This document shows, piece after piece, positions 8,361 to 17,031 of a stretch of 64,000 bases of DNA (the stretch's first letter is position 1; each line of letters begins with the position of its first letter). The notes below the pieces were generated by a model. It did not search any database. It saw nothing but the letters and a program-made list of their open reading frames with translations, and was not told the DNA's origin. The position numbers and the translations under genes were made by a program. The DNA is from DASZYF01 sp035545535. Lineage in GTDB: Bacteria > Actinomycetota > Actinomycetes > Mycobacteriales > CAJCIY01. The DNA lies in NCBI GenBank assembly GCA_035545535.1, contig DASZYF010000005.1, positions 18,754 through 82,753 on the forward strand. The letters run 5' to 3'.

Positions 8361-9868
8361 GCGTGCCTGCCCGTCCCGACCCGGCCCGGGTCCCGGTCGT
8401 CGTCGGGGTCGGTCAGCTGCGGAACAACCGGGAGCGCACCGTCGACGCTGCGCGTGAACCCGCCGAGCTGATCGCCGACGCGGTCCGGCGCGCGGTCGCG
8501 GACGCGGGCGCCCCGTCGTTGCTCGACCGCGCCGACCGGCTCGACGTCGTCCGCGTCATCTCGTGGGAGTACGACGACCTCGTCGGCGACGTCGCGCGGC
8601 TGCTCGGCCGGGACGCGATCGCCGGCGAGCACAGCGACGTCGGGGGCAACCGTCCCGTGCAGCTGCTGGACGAGGCCGCCGCGCGGATCGCCGACGGTGC
8701 GGCGGACGTGCAGGTCGTCGCGGGCGCCGAAGCCGCGGCGTCGTTCACCGCGCTGATGAAGGCCGGAGCGGAACCGCCCTGGTCCCGGCGCCCCGGCGGT
8801 CCCGTGCGGTTCGCGCCCGACATCGCGGGCACCGAGCTCGCGCGCCGCCACCACGTCGCCGTGCCGGTGCGCGCCTACCCGCTGTACGAGAACGCGCTGC
8901 GCGCATCGCTCGGCCAGTCGTTCGCGCAGGCGCAGGAATGGTCCGCCGACATCTACGCGGACTTCACCCACGTCGCCGCCGCCAACGACGCCGCCTGGGA
9001 CCCGGTCGTGCGCACGGCGGACGAGATCGCGACCGTCGCCGGGAAGAACCGGATGATCTGCTACCCGTACCCGCTGCTCATGAACGCGCAGCCCGCGGTC
9101 GACCAGGCGGCGGCGGTCGTCGTCACGTCGCTGGCCACCGCGCGTGCGCTCGGCATCGACGAGGCGCAGGTCGTCCACGTGTGGGGCGGCGCCGGCGGCG
9201 CCGACAGCAAGGACATCCTCGCCCGCGTCGCCTACGACCGTGCGCCGGCGATGGCCGCCACGCTCGACGCCACGCTCGAGCAGACCGGGATCGGCATCGA
9301 CGACGTCGACGTGCTCGACCTGTACTCGTGCTTCCCGTGCGTACCGAAGCTGGCCGCGCTGCACCTCGGCCTGTCCCGGGATCGCCGGTTGTCGGTGACC
9401 GGTGGCCTGACGGCGTTCGGGGGACCGGGCAACAGCTACTCGACGCACGCCCTGGTCGCGGCGACGCGAGCACTGCGGGCCGGTGGCCGCACGGCGCTCG
9501 TCTACGGCAACGGCGAGCTCGTGACGAAGCACCACGCCGTCGTGCTCTCGCGGGAACCGCACCGGGACGGCTACGTCGGACGCCGTGATGCGGTGACCGC
9601 CGACGCGCAGGGTCCCCGCCTCGTCGAGGTGGCGTCGGGCGCCGCGACGGTCGAGACCTTCACGGTCTCCTACACGCGGACCGGCGAGCCCGAGCACGGC
9701 TACGTCATCGGCCGGCTCCCGAACGGCGACCGGTTCGTCGCCAACACGCCGGACGGGGACGCCGCGACGCTGCGCGCGCTGGTCGAGCCCGCCGGCGATC
9801 CGATCGGACGCCCGGGCACGGTGGCGCCGTCCGGCGACGGGCGCAACCTGTTCGCCCTGGCCCGCTGA
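8357..9868 (+). CDS. Thiolase-like protein type 1 (acetyl-CoA acetyltransferase-like)
   Basis: 503 aa, longer than a plain thiolase because a C-terminal OB-like domain (from about VSYTRTGEPEHGYVIGRLPNGDRFVANTP) typical of TLP1 proteins is appended. In the N-terminal thiolase domain the segment aligned with the nucleophilic Cys loop reads VGGNRPVQLLDEAAARIADGAAD and has no cysteine. The second-half loop DLYSCFPCVPK contains two cysteines. Classical thiolysis is therefore doubtful; TLP1 proteins have no settled function. GTG at 8357 gives a 4-base overlap with the crotonase stop; ATG 8345 would also be in frame. Confidence 0.82.
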   Translation: MSVPARPDPARVPVVVGVGQLRNNRERTVDAAREPAELIADAVRRAVADAGAPSLLDRADRLDVVRVISWEYDDLVGDVARLLGRDAIAGEHSDVGGNRPVQLLDEAAARIADGAADVQVVAGAEAAASFTALMKAGAEPPWSRRPGGPVRFAPDIAGTELARRHHVAVPVRAYPLYENALRASLGQSFAQAQEWSADIYADFTHVAAANDAAWDPVVRTADEIATVAGKNRMICYPYPLLMNAQPAVDQAAAVVVTSLATARALGIDEAQVVHVWGGAGGADSKDILARVAYDRAPAMAATLDATLEQTGIGIDDVDVLDLYSCFPCVPKLAALHLGLSRDRRLSVTGGLTAFGGPGNSYSTHALVAATRALRAGGRTALVYGNGELVTKHHAVVLSREPHRDGYVGRRDAVTADAQGPRLVEVASGAATVETFTVSYTRTGEPEHGYVIGRLPNGDRFVANTPDGDAATLRALVEPAGDPIGRPGTVAPSGDGRNLFALAR

Positions 9869-9876
9869 GGCGGTGA

Positions 9877-10575
9877 TCAGCGCGTCGCCGACTCCAGCTC
9901 ACGCTCCAGACCCGTGATGATGGTGTGCAGTCCGGCTGCGTAGTCCTGCGACGTCGAGAACGTGAAGGTCCAGTACGGCGCGGCGCGTTGCATCGCGCCG
10001 AGACCCGTCAGGTCAGCGCCCACCCGATGCGGCGCGAGCCGGCGTGCGGGGTCGGGCAGTCCGGAGCGCAAGGACGCCCGCTCGTTGAGCAGGCAGCCTC
10101 GGCAGTAGGTCGACAGCGTGTGGTAGGCCCGTGCGGCACCTTCCGGGGTGAAGCCCGCGGCGAGCAGCAGCTCCAGCTGACGGTTGATGCGCTCATAGCT
10201 CAGCCGGACCGCCTCCGGATCCTGGGCCAGCTCTGTCCACCGCACGACGAGAAGCTCGAGCAGCACGCGGTCTTCGCGCAGGATCGTGCGGTACTCGGTC
10301 CAGTAGCGGTTGATCTCGACCTGCCAGGTGTCGTCCCCCGACCCGGGCAGCCGCGCGTTGAACGTGCGGAGCGCGTGCAGGCTGAGCGACGCGAGCAGGT
10401 CTTCCTTCCGCTTGAAGTGCCAGTGCACCGCGGTCGGACGCACCCCGAGAGCTCGCGCGAGCCGGGGGATCGAGAACTCCTCCACCCCGACGTCGTCGAT
10501 CACGGTCCGGGCGGCGGCTTCGATGGCGGCGCGGTCCAGGCTCCCGCGCGGGAGGCGCGTCGATGCGGCGGTCAT
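9877..10575 (-). CDS. TetR-family transcriptional regulator
   Basis: 232 aa. The N-terminal HTH is clear (EFSIPRLARALGVRPTAVHWHFKRKEDLL); the C-terminal half is helical like the tetracycline-repressor ligand domain. It lies 6 bases downstream of the FAD-enzyme gene on the same strand, so both share the promoter at 12258-12281. That promoter carries a 21-base ATACTG-CAGTAT inverted repeat, a plausible operator for this protein. Confidence 0.9.
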   Translation of the reverse strand: MTAASTRLPRGSLDRAAIEAAARTVIDDVGVEEFSIPRLARALGVRPTAVHWHFKRKEDLLASLSLHALRTFNARLPGSGDDTWQVEINRYWTEYRTILREDRVLLELLVVRWTELAQDPEAVRLSYERINRQLELLLAAGFTPEGAARAYHTLSTYCRGCLLNERASLRSGLPDPARRLAPHRVGADLTGLGAMQRAAPYWTFTFSTSQDYAAGLHTIITGLERELESATR

Positions 10576-10581
10576 CGGTGC

Positions 10582-12195
10582 CTATCGTCGCGCCTTCAGA
10601 TGACGCGCGGCCCGCTGCGCCGCGGTGCGACCGGGGAGACCGCTCACGCCCCCGCCCGGATGGGTGCCCGCGCCGCCCAGGAAGAGGCCTTCGAGGGGGG
10701 TCTTCCCGAGCCCGAGCCCGACCGCGGGCCGAAGCGGTCCGGAGTTCAGCAGGCCCATGTCGTTGTGGGTGATGCAGCCGTTGCGGACGTTCAGCCGTGC
10801 GGCCAGATCTTCGGGCGTCTCGACGAGGCGGCCGATCTCGGCCTGCTCGAGGGGTTGGATGTAGGAGCCCAGCTTCGCCAGGATCGCGTCCGCTGCCGCA
10901 TGCCGAACGGCCTCCCACCCCGCTGCGGGTGCGACCGGCACGGACAAGGCGTAGAGGTACAGCACCTCCTGGCCGGGGGGCGCCTGCGTGGGATCCTCGG
11001 CCGAGGGCGCGGCGAGCCAGAGCGCGGGGTCGGCGGGCAGCTCGCCGCGGGCGGCGCTGGCGTAGGACTCGCGCACGGACTCCTCAGTGGCGACGAGCAG
11101 CGTCGGCCGGCGCAAGTCGACGGCGTCCTCGCGCTTGTGGCTGATGACGTGGATCTGCTCGGACAGGGCCATGTCGATCTTGAAGATCCCCGAGCCGGTG
11201 CGGTTGGCCGCCGAGTGGTCGAGGCGGGCCGTGAGCTGCGGGCCGACGACGTCTTCGTCGACGAGCTCGCGCAGCGTCGTCCAGGAGTCCGCGGCGGAGA
11301 CGACGGCGCGCGCGGTCACGACGCGGCCGTCGCTCAGCTCGACGCCGCGCACCCGGCCGCTCGCGTGCAGGATCTCGGCGACGGGGGCGGACGTCGTCAG
11401 CGCGCCGCCGTGCGCGCGCAGGCACCGGATGAGCGCGTCGGTCAGCGTCTGCATCCCACCGATCGGTCGGCCGACCCCGGCCCGGCTGAGCAGAGCCAGC
11501 AGCAGGAAGCCAAGTCCGCTCCCGGGCTCGTCGACCGGCCCCGCGCCGCCGGCGAGGTTGACCAGCGCGCCGCGCACCAACGGATGCGTGAACCGCTCGT
11601 CGACGGCCATGGCGGCGCTGCCCGTGAGCAGCGCGGCGATGTCCGACAACCGCTTCCGGTTCTTGAAGGCCTCGCGGGCGGTGTGGACGATCAGCCGCGG
11701 CGATGGCCGCGCCGTGTCGCTGCCCATGATCGGGAGGGCGGTCGTGATCACCCGGTCGAGCAGGTCCATGAAGTCGAGGAACGCCGCGGCATCGCGCCGC
11801 GAGTGCGGTTCGATCTCGGCCGCGGTGCGGCGCGGGTCACGCCAGAGCGCGAGTGACTCCCCGTCGGGGTGGAGCGAGACGTAGCCCGGGTCGGGCTTCA
11901 CCATCTTCAAGCCGTGCTCGCGCAGCGCGAGCTCACGCGGGATCTGCGAGTGCAGCAGCGCGATGAGGTCGACCGCGCAGGTGTTGACGGTGTGGCCGGG
12001 CGCCGAGGGGATGAACGGTCCGGACGTCGTCATCCCGCCGGGAAGTGCGGCGCGCTCGACCACCGACACCCGTAGGCCGGCCTTCGCCAGGTAGCACGCG
12101 CACACCAGACCGTTGTGGCCCGCGCCGATCACGACGACGTCGGTGTCGGCGGGCAGCGGCTGCGCGGCCGATGCCGCGTGCGGCGTGGTGGTCAC
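10582..12195 (-). CDS. CrtI/PYROXD2-like FAD-dependent oxidoreductase
   Basis: 537 aa. The N-terminal dinucleotide fold is VVVIGAGHNGLVCACYLAKAG with the ribose-binding VVERAALPGG after it; the C-terminus has the FAD-contacting block LFLGGAGTHPGGGVSGLPG. The overall pattern is that of phytoene-desaturase-like flavin amine oxidases, which dehydrogenate isoprenoid or other hydrophobic substrates. The real substrate is unknown and no carotenoid genes lie nearby. GTG 12195 is preceded by GAGGGG on the minus strand and is preferred; a TTG at 12258 would add 21 residues and would lie inside the operator. Confidence 0.83.
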   Translation of the reverse strand: MTTTPHAASAAQPLPADTDVVVIGAGHNGLVCACYLAKAGLRVSVVERAALPGGMTTSGPFIPSAPGHTVNTCAVDLIALLHSQIPRELALREHGLKMVKPDPGYVSLHPDGESLALWRDPRRTAAEIEPHSRRDAAAFLDFMDLLDRVITTALPIMGSDTARPSPRLIVHTAREAFKNRKRLSDIAALLTGSAAMAVDERFTHPLVRGALVNLAGGAGPVDEPGSGLGFLLLALLSRAGVGRPIGGMQTLTDALIRCLRAHGGALTTSAPVAEILHASGRVRGVELSDGRVVTARAVVSAADSWTTLRELVDEDVVGPQLTARLDHSAANRTGSGIFKIDMALSEQIHVISHKREDAVDLRRPTLLVATEESVRESYASAARGELPADPALWLAAPSAEDPTQAPPGQEVLYLYALSVPVAPAAGWEAVRHAAADAILAKLGSYIQPLEQAEIGRLVETPEDLAARLNVRNGCITHNDMGLLNSGPLRPAVGLGLGKTPLEGLFLGGAGTHPGGGVSGLPGRTAAQRAARHLKARR

Positions 12196-12257
12196 GAACC
12201 CCTCGATCCCGGTGCGGTTGCGCCGTGCGATGTCGGCGAGTCGGACATCCGTTGTCA

Positions 12258-12281
12258 ATACTGACGTACCGACAGTATAGT
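12258..12281. promoter_or_regulatory. Divergent promoter and TetR-type operator (ATACTG-N9-CAGTAT)
   Basis: The inverted repeat ATACTG-N9-CAGTAT (12258-12278) pairs at 16 of its 20 non-central positions. It overlaps a plus-strand -10 TATAGT (12276-12281) and a minus-strand -10 TATACT (12274-12279). One repressor dimer could therefore silence both the FAD-enzyme/TetR operon and the NTF2/transporter operon. Confidence 0.65.
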
Positions 12282-12358
12282 GTGCGACCCGTCACAAATG
12301 CGGCCCGCCCGCGGTCGGGCCGGTTGCCGGAGGCAGCGAGCACGAGAGGTGAGTGGTT

Positions 12359-12850
12359 GTGTCCACGCCCGAAGCCATCGACATCGAGCAGCTCGTACGC
12401 GGCTGGGTCCAGTCCTACTCGGACAAGGACTTCGACGCGCACAACGCCCTCATCCACCCCGATGCCGTCGTGGTCTACCCGGAGATGGGCTTCGTCGACC
12501 CGCACCTGAGCGCGGGGCGGGACTTCCTCGTGAAGACGCTGGAGAAGGACGAGAAGGCCTTCGTCGACCTGAAGATGGTCATCGGCGACGTGTGGGTCGT
12601 GGGCAACGTCGCGTTCGTCGAGGGCCACTTCGTCGGATCGAAGCTCGGCAGCACCGTCGGAGAGCAGGCGTCGGGCTCCGACATGTACCTCCGCTTCCTC
12701 AACCGGATCGAGATCGAGGACGGCCTGGTCAAGCTCGTCCACGCCTACTACGACACCGCGCTCCTCTACCAGATCCAGCTCGGCATGGAAGGTCCCACGA
12801 AGGCCAACCCCATCCCGCCCTGGATGCTCGCGCTCAGCGCCGCCAGCTGA
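12359..12850 (+). CDS. NTF2/SnoaL-like protein
   Basis: 163 aa, one alpha+beta barrel of the SnoaL/NTF2 superfamily: helical start IDIEQLVRGWVQSYSDKDFDAHNALIHPDAVVVYP, then strands through DMYLRFLNRIEIEDGLVKLVHAYYD. Members include isomerases, dehydratases and non-catalytic binders, so no reaction is assigned. GTG at 12359 has GGTGAG at suitable distance; GTG 12353 is an equally possible start. It is divergent from the FAD enzyme and first in line before the ABC-transporter genes, 16 bases from the next start. Confidence 0.75.
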   Translation: MSTPEAIDIEQLVRGWVQSYSDKDFDAHNALIHPDAVVVYPEMGFVDPHLSAGRDFLVKTLEKDEKAFVDLKMVIGDVWVVGNVAFVEGHFVGSKLGSTVGEQASGSDMYLRFLNRIEIEDGLVKLVHAYYDTALLYQIQLGMEGPTKANPIPPWMLALSAAS

Positions 12851-12866
12851 GCCCGGGGTCGACTGC

Positions 12867-13451
12867 GTGATCCGCCAGGAGCTCGGCGGTCTCACGGACG
12901 GCCAGCGCTGGACGGCGGCTCTCCTGGTCCTGGCCGTCGGGTTGTTCCTCGGCCTGGGCCTTCCGCGGACGAGGCTGCTCGCGAACGACACCATCACCGG
13001 CAGCCTCGGCCCGCCCGTCGGTGCGCCCCTGCCGGCGCCGGTCACGACGCCGAGCAGCTCGGTCGCTCCGGAACCGGCACCGGCGATCGCGAGTCCTCCC
13101 CGGCTCCCGTCTCCGACGCCGAACGTGCGCGGCACCACCCGGCCCGCCGTGACCCCGACGTCGGCGAGGACGACACCCGTCGCGCCGGCCCGGTCTCAGC
13201 CCGCGTCCCCGACACCGTCGCCCAGCGGGGGGTGCGGCATCGCCGTGGCGGTCCCTTCGTCTCTCGCCCCGCCCCTCCTGCTCGGCGGGTTCGTCCCGTC
13301 GGCTCCGGTGCCGCTGCCCACCGCCGCCTGCCCGGTCTGCGACGAGCTGACGTCGCTCGTGTCGGTCATCCCCCTCGACCTCATCGGTCTGGTCGCGCCA
13401 CTGCCTCCGATCTGCAGCAGTGACCCGGCCGACCCACCGTCGATGCCATGA
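12867..13451 (+). CDS. Membrane-anchored proline/serine-rich protein of unknown function
   Basis: 194 aa. One N-terminal membrane segment (ALLVLAVGLFLGLGLP, residues ~19-34) is followed by about 80 residues of Pro/Ser/Thr/Ala-rich, probably disordered linker, then a short C-terminal part with four cysteines (GGCG, CPVC and PPIC). No known domain is recognised. Its stop overlaps the LivF start by 4 bases, tying production to the transporter. It may be an accessory envelope subunit of the importer; this is inferred only from context. No clear ribosome-binding site precedes its GTG start. Confidence 0.65.
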   Translation: MIRQELGGLTDGQRWTAALLVLAVGLFLGLGLPRTRLLANDTITGSLGPPVGAPLPAPVTTPSSSVAPEPAPAIASPPRLPSPTPNVRGTTRPAVTPTSARTTPVAPARSQPASPTPSPSGGCGIAVAVPSSLAPPLLLGGFVPSAPVPLPTAACPVCDELTSLVSVIPLDLIGLVAPLPPICSSDPADPPSMP

Positions 13452-14176
13452 CCGAACCTCTCCTGCGGGTCGAGGGCGTCGACTTCAGCTACGGCCCGCT
13501 CCAGGTGCTCTTCGACGCCAGCATCGAGGTCGGCCACGCCGAGCGTGTCTGCCTGCTCGGGACGAACGGCGCGGGCAAGTCGACGTTGCTGCGCGTCGTG
13601 TCGGGCCTCGTCTCGCCGACCCGCGGAGCGGTCTCCTTCGACGGTGCGGACATCACGCGCCTCGATGCGGCGCAGCGCGCGGCGGCCGGCCTGATCCAGA
13701 TCGCCGGCGGCCGCGCCACCTTCCCGTCGCTCAGCACCCTGCAGAACATCAGGCTCGGGGCATACCGCCGGGCGGCGAAGCCTCACGCGGAAGCGCGCGT
13801 CGAGGAGGCGATCGCGCTGTTCCCGGCCCTGCGCCCGCGACTCGAGCAGCCCGCGGGCACCCTCTCCGGGGGCGAGCAGCAGATGGTCGCGATCGCTCGG
13901 GCCATCGTCGCCGACCCGCGCCTGCTCATCATCGACGAGCTGTCGCTCGGTCTCGCGCCGATCGTCATGGAGCAGATCCTGGCGACGATCGAACAGCTCG
14001 CCGCACGGGGGTTGTCGATGCTGATCGTCGAGCAGTCGCTCAACGTCGCGCTGTCGGTCTCCGAGCGCGCCTACTTCATGGAGCGCGGCGCGATCCGCTT
14101 CTCGGGTCCCACCGACGAGCTCACGCGGCGCGACGACCTCGTCCGTTCGGTCTTCTTCGGAAGCGCGGCCCCGTGA
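13448..14176 (+). CDS. livF: LivF-type ABC transporter ATPase
   Basis: 242 aa. Walker A GTNGAGKST near residue 39, signature LSGGEQQM near 140, Walker B LLIIDELSLGLAP near 160, and the H-loop region replaced by VEQSLNVAL as is normal for LivF-type ATPases of hydrophobic amino-acid/organic-acid importers. It pairs with the LivG domain fused in the next gene. Overlaps of 4 bases on both sides (ATGA upstream, GTGA downstream) make the block strictly translationally coupled. The cargo is unlikely to be an amino acid given the catabolic surroundings. Confidence 0.93.
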   Translation: MTEPLLRVEGVDFSYGPLQVLFDASIEVGHAERVCLLGTNGAGKSTLLRVVSGLVSPTRGAVSFDGADITRLDAAQRAAAGLIQIAGGRATFPSLSTLQNIRLGAYRRAAKPHAEARVEEAIALFPALRPRLEQPAGTLSGGEQQMVAIARAIVADPRLLIIDELSLGLAPIVMEQILATIEQLAARGLSMLIVEQSLNVALSVSERAYFMERGAIRFSGPTDELTRRDDLVRSVFFGSAAP

Positions 14177-17031
14177 CGCTCGCCGTGCCCGGCGTCGGCT
14201 TCGAGATCCCCTACGACGTCGTGGTCGTCGGGATCGCCAAGGGCATGACGTACGGCCTCACCGCAGTCGGCATCGTCCTCGTCTACCGCGTCAGTCGTGT
14301 GATCAACTTCGCCCACAGCGCGCTCGGAGTGCTCGCCGCCCTCGCTGTCCCGCTGCTCGCGGTGCGGTGGGGACTGCCCTACGGCCTGGCGCTCCTGCTG
14401 GCTCTCCTCATCGGCTCGGGCAGCGGTGCGGTCGCCGAGCTCGCGGTCATCCGCCGGCTCAGCACGGCTCCTCGCCTCATCGTCATGGTGGCGACGATCG
14501 CGATCGCGCAGATCGCCTCGATCGCCGCGGTCCTCGCCCCGCACGGCAACGCCTTCTTCCGCGCGCCCTACCCGACGCCGTTCTCGGTCAGCTGGAAGCT
14601 CGGGCACCTCGTCGTCGATGCGCCGCTGCTGATGGTGCTGGTCGCCTCGCCACTCCTCGTCGCGAGCCTCGTCGCCGTCCGCAACCGGACCGGCTTCGGG
14701 ATCGCGAGCCAGGCCGCCGCCGAGAACGCCGAAGCCGCGTGGCTCACCGGCATCCCCGTCCGGCGGATCTCGACGATGGCGTGGGCGTTGGCGGGCTTGT
14801 ACTCCTCGGCTGCCGCGGTGCTGCTGGCTTCGTCCGGGAAGATCGGCGGTGCGTCGGCCGGCGGCCTCAGCGTCAACCTGCTCGTGCCGGCGCTCGCCGC
14901 CGCGATCCTCGGCCGCCTTTCCAGCATCTGGGTGACCTACTCCGCCGCCGTCGGCATCGGCGTGGCGGAGACGCTCATCGAGTGGAACTACCCCGGCAAC
15001 GGCTACGTGCAGATCCTCATGCTCGTCGCCGTGCTGGCCGGGCTCTTCTTCCGCTCCGGGCTGTCGGAGCCGTTGCGTGGCGGGGAGACCGGATGGTCGC
15101 TCGGGGGCGCGGTCCGGGCGCTGCCCCCGGACGTCGCTCGCCTCCCGCTCGTGCGCTGGGGTCGCCGCCTCGGTCTCGCAGCGACCGTGCTCGCGGCGGT
15201 CGCCGTGACCACGGTGATGTCGAACGCGCAGCTGAGCCTGTTCTCCTCCGTCGTGATCTTCGCGGTCATGGGGCTGTCGCTCGTGGTGCTGACCGGGTTC
15301 GCGGGACAGGTGTCGTTGGGCCAGGCCGCGTTCGTGGCCCTGGGCGCGTTCGGGGCCGGGAAGGCCTATGCGCTGGGCTTTCCCATGGCGTCGGTCGCGG
15401 CGTACTCCATCGCCATCTGCGTCGTCACGGCGATCCTCGTGGGCCTGCCCGCCCTGCGGGTGCGCGGCCTGTTCCTGTCGGTCGCGACGCTCGCGTTCGC
15501 GCTCTTCGCGCAGGGCTGGCTGTTCGGCCAGGCCTTCCTCATGAAGGCGTACGGAACGTCGAGCCAGCTGCTGCCCCGCGGCTCCGTGCTCGGCCTCGGG
15601 CTCGAGAGCGAGAAGCACTACGCCTGGTTCAGCCTCGCCGGCCTGGCGGTCGCGGCCGCCCTCGTCCATCGGGTCCGCAGCACGGGCGTTGGGCGATCGA
15701 TGATCGCCGTGCGCGACAACGAGCCCGCGGCAATGACGTTCTCGCTGTCGCCCAACCGCGTCAAGCTCACCGCGTTCGGGCTGTCCGGCGGCATCGCCGG
15801 GTTTGCCGGATGGCTCTACGGGGGTCTGCTCGTCAACTACTCCGACATCAGTCTCACGGCGCCGCGGGCGTCTCTCGAGCTCGTCGTCATGGTCGTGCTG
15901 GGCGGGCTCGGTTCCGTGACGGGGGCGGTGCTCGGGGCGCTCTGGGTGCAGGGCATCCCGTACTTCTTCGGTGACACGTGGGGCGTGTTCTCCTCCGCCT
16001 TCGGCGTGCTGCTCGTCCTGCTGTTCCTCCGGGGCGGGCTCGCCGCGATCGTGTTCCGGGCCCGCGACCGGCTCGTGCCGGTGCTCACGGGCCGGCCTCT
16101 CGACCAGGTCCGCGGGAGCGTTCGGCAAGAGGGTGTCGCGCGGCCACCGCTGCCCCCTTCGCCGCACCGTCGCCGCACTGATGCGGTTGTGCTCGAGGCT
16201 CGCAACATCAGCGTCAGCTTCGGCGGCAACGTCGCCGTGTCTGACGTGTCGCTGCAGCTGCACGAGGGCGAGGTCCTCGGCATCCTCGGACCTAACGGGG
16301 CCGGCAAGACGACCTTCTTCGACGTGCTCACCGGTCAGGTCAGGCCCGATCAGGGCCGGGTGATCCTGCACGGGATGGACGTCACGGCTCTACGTCCTGA
16401 GCAACGCGCCGAGCTGCTCCTCGGCCGGACGTTCCAGCAGGCGAGGTTGTTCGACGAGCTCACGCTCTTCGAGAGCCTCCAGGTCGCCCTCGAGCGCCAG
16501 GCCCCGAGCGAGCTGGTGCCGTCGCTGCTGGGACTGCCGCCGTCGCGCCGCTCCGAGCGCGACAAGTGCCTGCGGGCCGGCGAGCTGATCGAGCTGCTCG
16601 GTCTCGAACCGTTCGCGCATCGTCCGATGACGGCCTTGTCCACGGGCACGCGACGGATGGCCGAGCTCGCCGCGGTCGTCGCGATGGGTTCGCGGGTCGT
16701 CCTGCTCGACGAACCGACGGCCGGCATCGCGCAGGCCGAGGTCGAGCAGTTCACCCCTGTCATCCGCGAGATCGCCGACCACCTCGGAGCCAGCCTCATC
16801 GTGGTCGAGCACGACATCCCGCTGATGATGTCGATGGTCGACCGCCTCTGCGTGCTCGCCGCCGGGAGGCTCATCGCCGACGGCCCGCCGCAGGTCGTCG
16901 GCGTCGACCCGGCTGTCATCGCCGCCTACCTCGGCACCGACGCGCGCGTGGTTCAGCGGTCCGGACGACCGGCCCTCTCAGCGACGCGGTCCGTGCGCGT
17001 ACCGACCCTCACCAAGGAGAAGGCATCGTGA
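14173..17031 (+). CDS. LivH-LivM-LivG fusion: two permeases and one ATPase in one polypeptide
   Basis: 952 aa. Residues ~1-300 are a LivH permease (VSRVINFAHSALGVLAAL is the conserved block), ~335-622 a LivM permease (VVLTGFAGQVSLGQAAFVALGAFGAG is its hallmark), and ~673-940 a LivG ATPase with Walker A GPNGAGKTT, a degenerate signature LSTGTRRMAEL and Walker B VVLLDEPTAGIAQ. With LivF it would form a full importer from only two polypeptides. GTG 14173 is chosen because it overlaps the LivF stop; the frame is open further upstream but that is shadow sequence. The C-terminus overlaps the binding-protein start by 4 bases. No frameshift is seen between the three parts, so the fusion looks genuine. 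Confidence 0.92.
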   Translation: MTLAVPGVGFEIPYDVVVVGIAKGMTYGLTAVGIVLVYRVSRVINFAHSALGVLAALAVPLLAVRWGLPYGLALLLALLIGSGSGAVAELAVIRRLSTAPRLIVMVATIAIAQIASIAAVLAPHGNAFFRAPYPTPFSVSWKLGHLVVDAPLLMVLVASPLLVASLVAVRNRTGFGIASQAAAENAEAAWLTGIPVRRISTMAWALAGLYSSAAAVLLASSGKIGGASAGGLSVNLLVPALAAAILGRLSSIWVTYSAAVGIGVAETLIEWNYPGNGYVQILMLVAVLAGLFFRSGLSEPLRGGETGWSLGGAVRALPPDVARLPLVRWGRRLGLAATVLAAVAVTTVMSNAQLSLFSSVVIFAVMGLSLVVLTGFAGQVSLGQAAFVALGAFGAGKAYALGFPMASVAAYSIAICVVTAILVGLPALRVRGLFLSVATLAFALFAQGWLFGQAFLMKAYGTSSQLLPRGSVLGLGLESEKHYAWFSLAGLAVAAALVHRVRSTGVGRSMIAVRDNEPAAMTFSLSPNRVKLTAFGLSGGIAGFAGWLYGGLLVNYSDISLTAPRASLELVVMVVLGGLGSVTGAVLGALWVQGIPYFFGDTWGVFSSAFGVLLVLLFLRGGLAAIVFRARDRLVPVLTGRPLDQVRGSVRQEGVARPPLPPSPHRRRTDAVVLEARNISVSFGGNVAVSDVSLQLHEGEVLGILGPNGAGKTTFFDVLTGQVRPDQGRVILHGMDVTALRPEQRAELLLGRTFQQARLFDELTLFESLQVALERQAPSELVPSLLGLPPSRRSERDKCLRAGELIELLGLEPFAHRPMTALSTGTRRMAELAAVVAMGSRVVLLDEPTAGIAQAEVEQFTPVIREIADHLGASLIVVEHDIPLMMSMVDRLCVLAAGRLIADGPPQVVGVDPAVIAAYLGTDARVVQRSGRPALSATRSVRVPTLTKEKAS

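Noticed and set aside
10582..12195. Carotenoid biosynthesis gene crtI
   Set aside because: Only family-level similarity; no phytoene synthase or other carotenoid gene is present.
13420..14172. N-terminal extension of the LivHMG frame upstream of GTG 14173
   Set aside because: The sequence is Arg/Pro-rich shadow of LivF; the GTGA overlap at 14173 is the normal start.
14071..16371. Long minus-strand open frame (766 codons) across the LivHMG gene
   Set aside because: Highly charged low-complexity translation with no recognisable fold; the plus-strand permease and ATPase domains are unambiguous.
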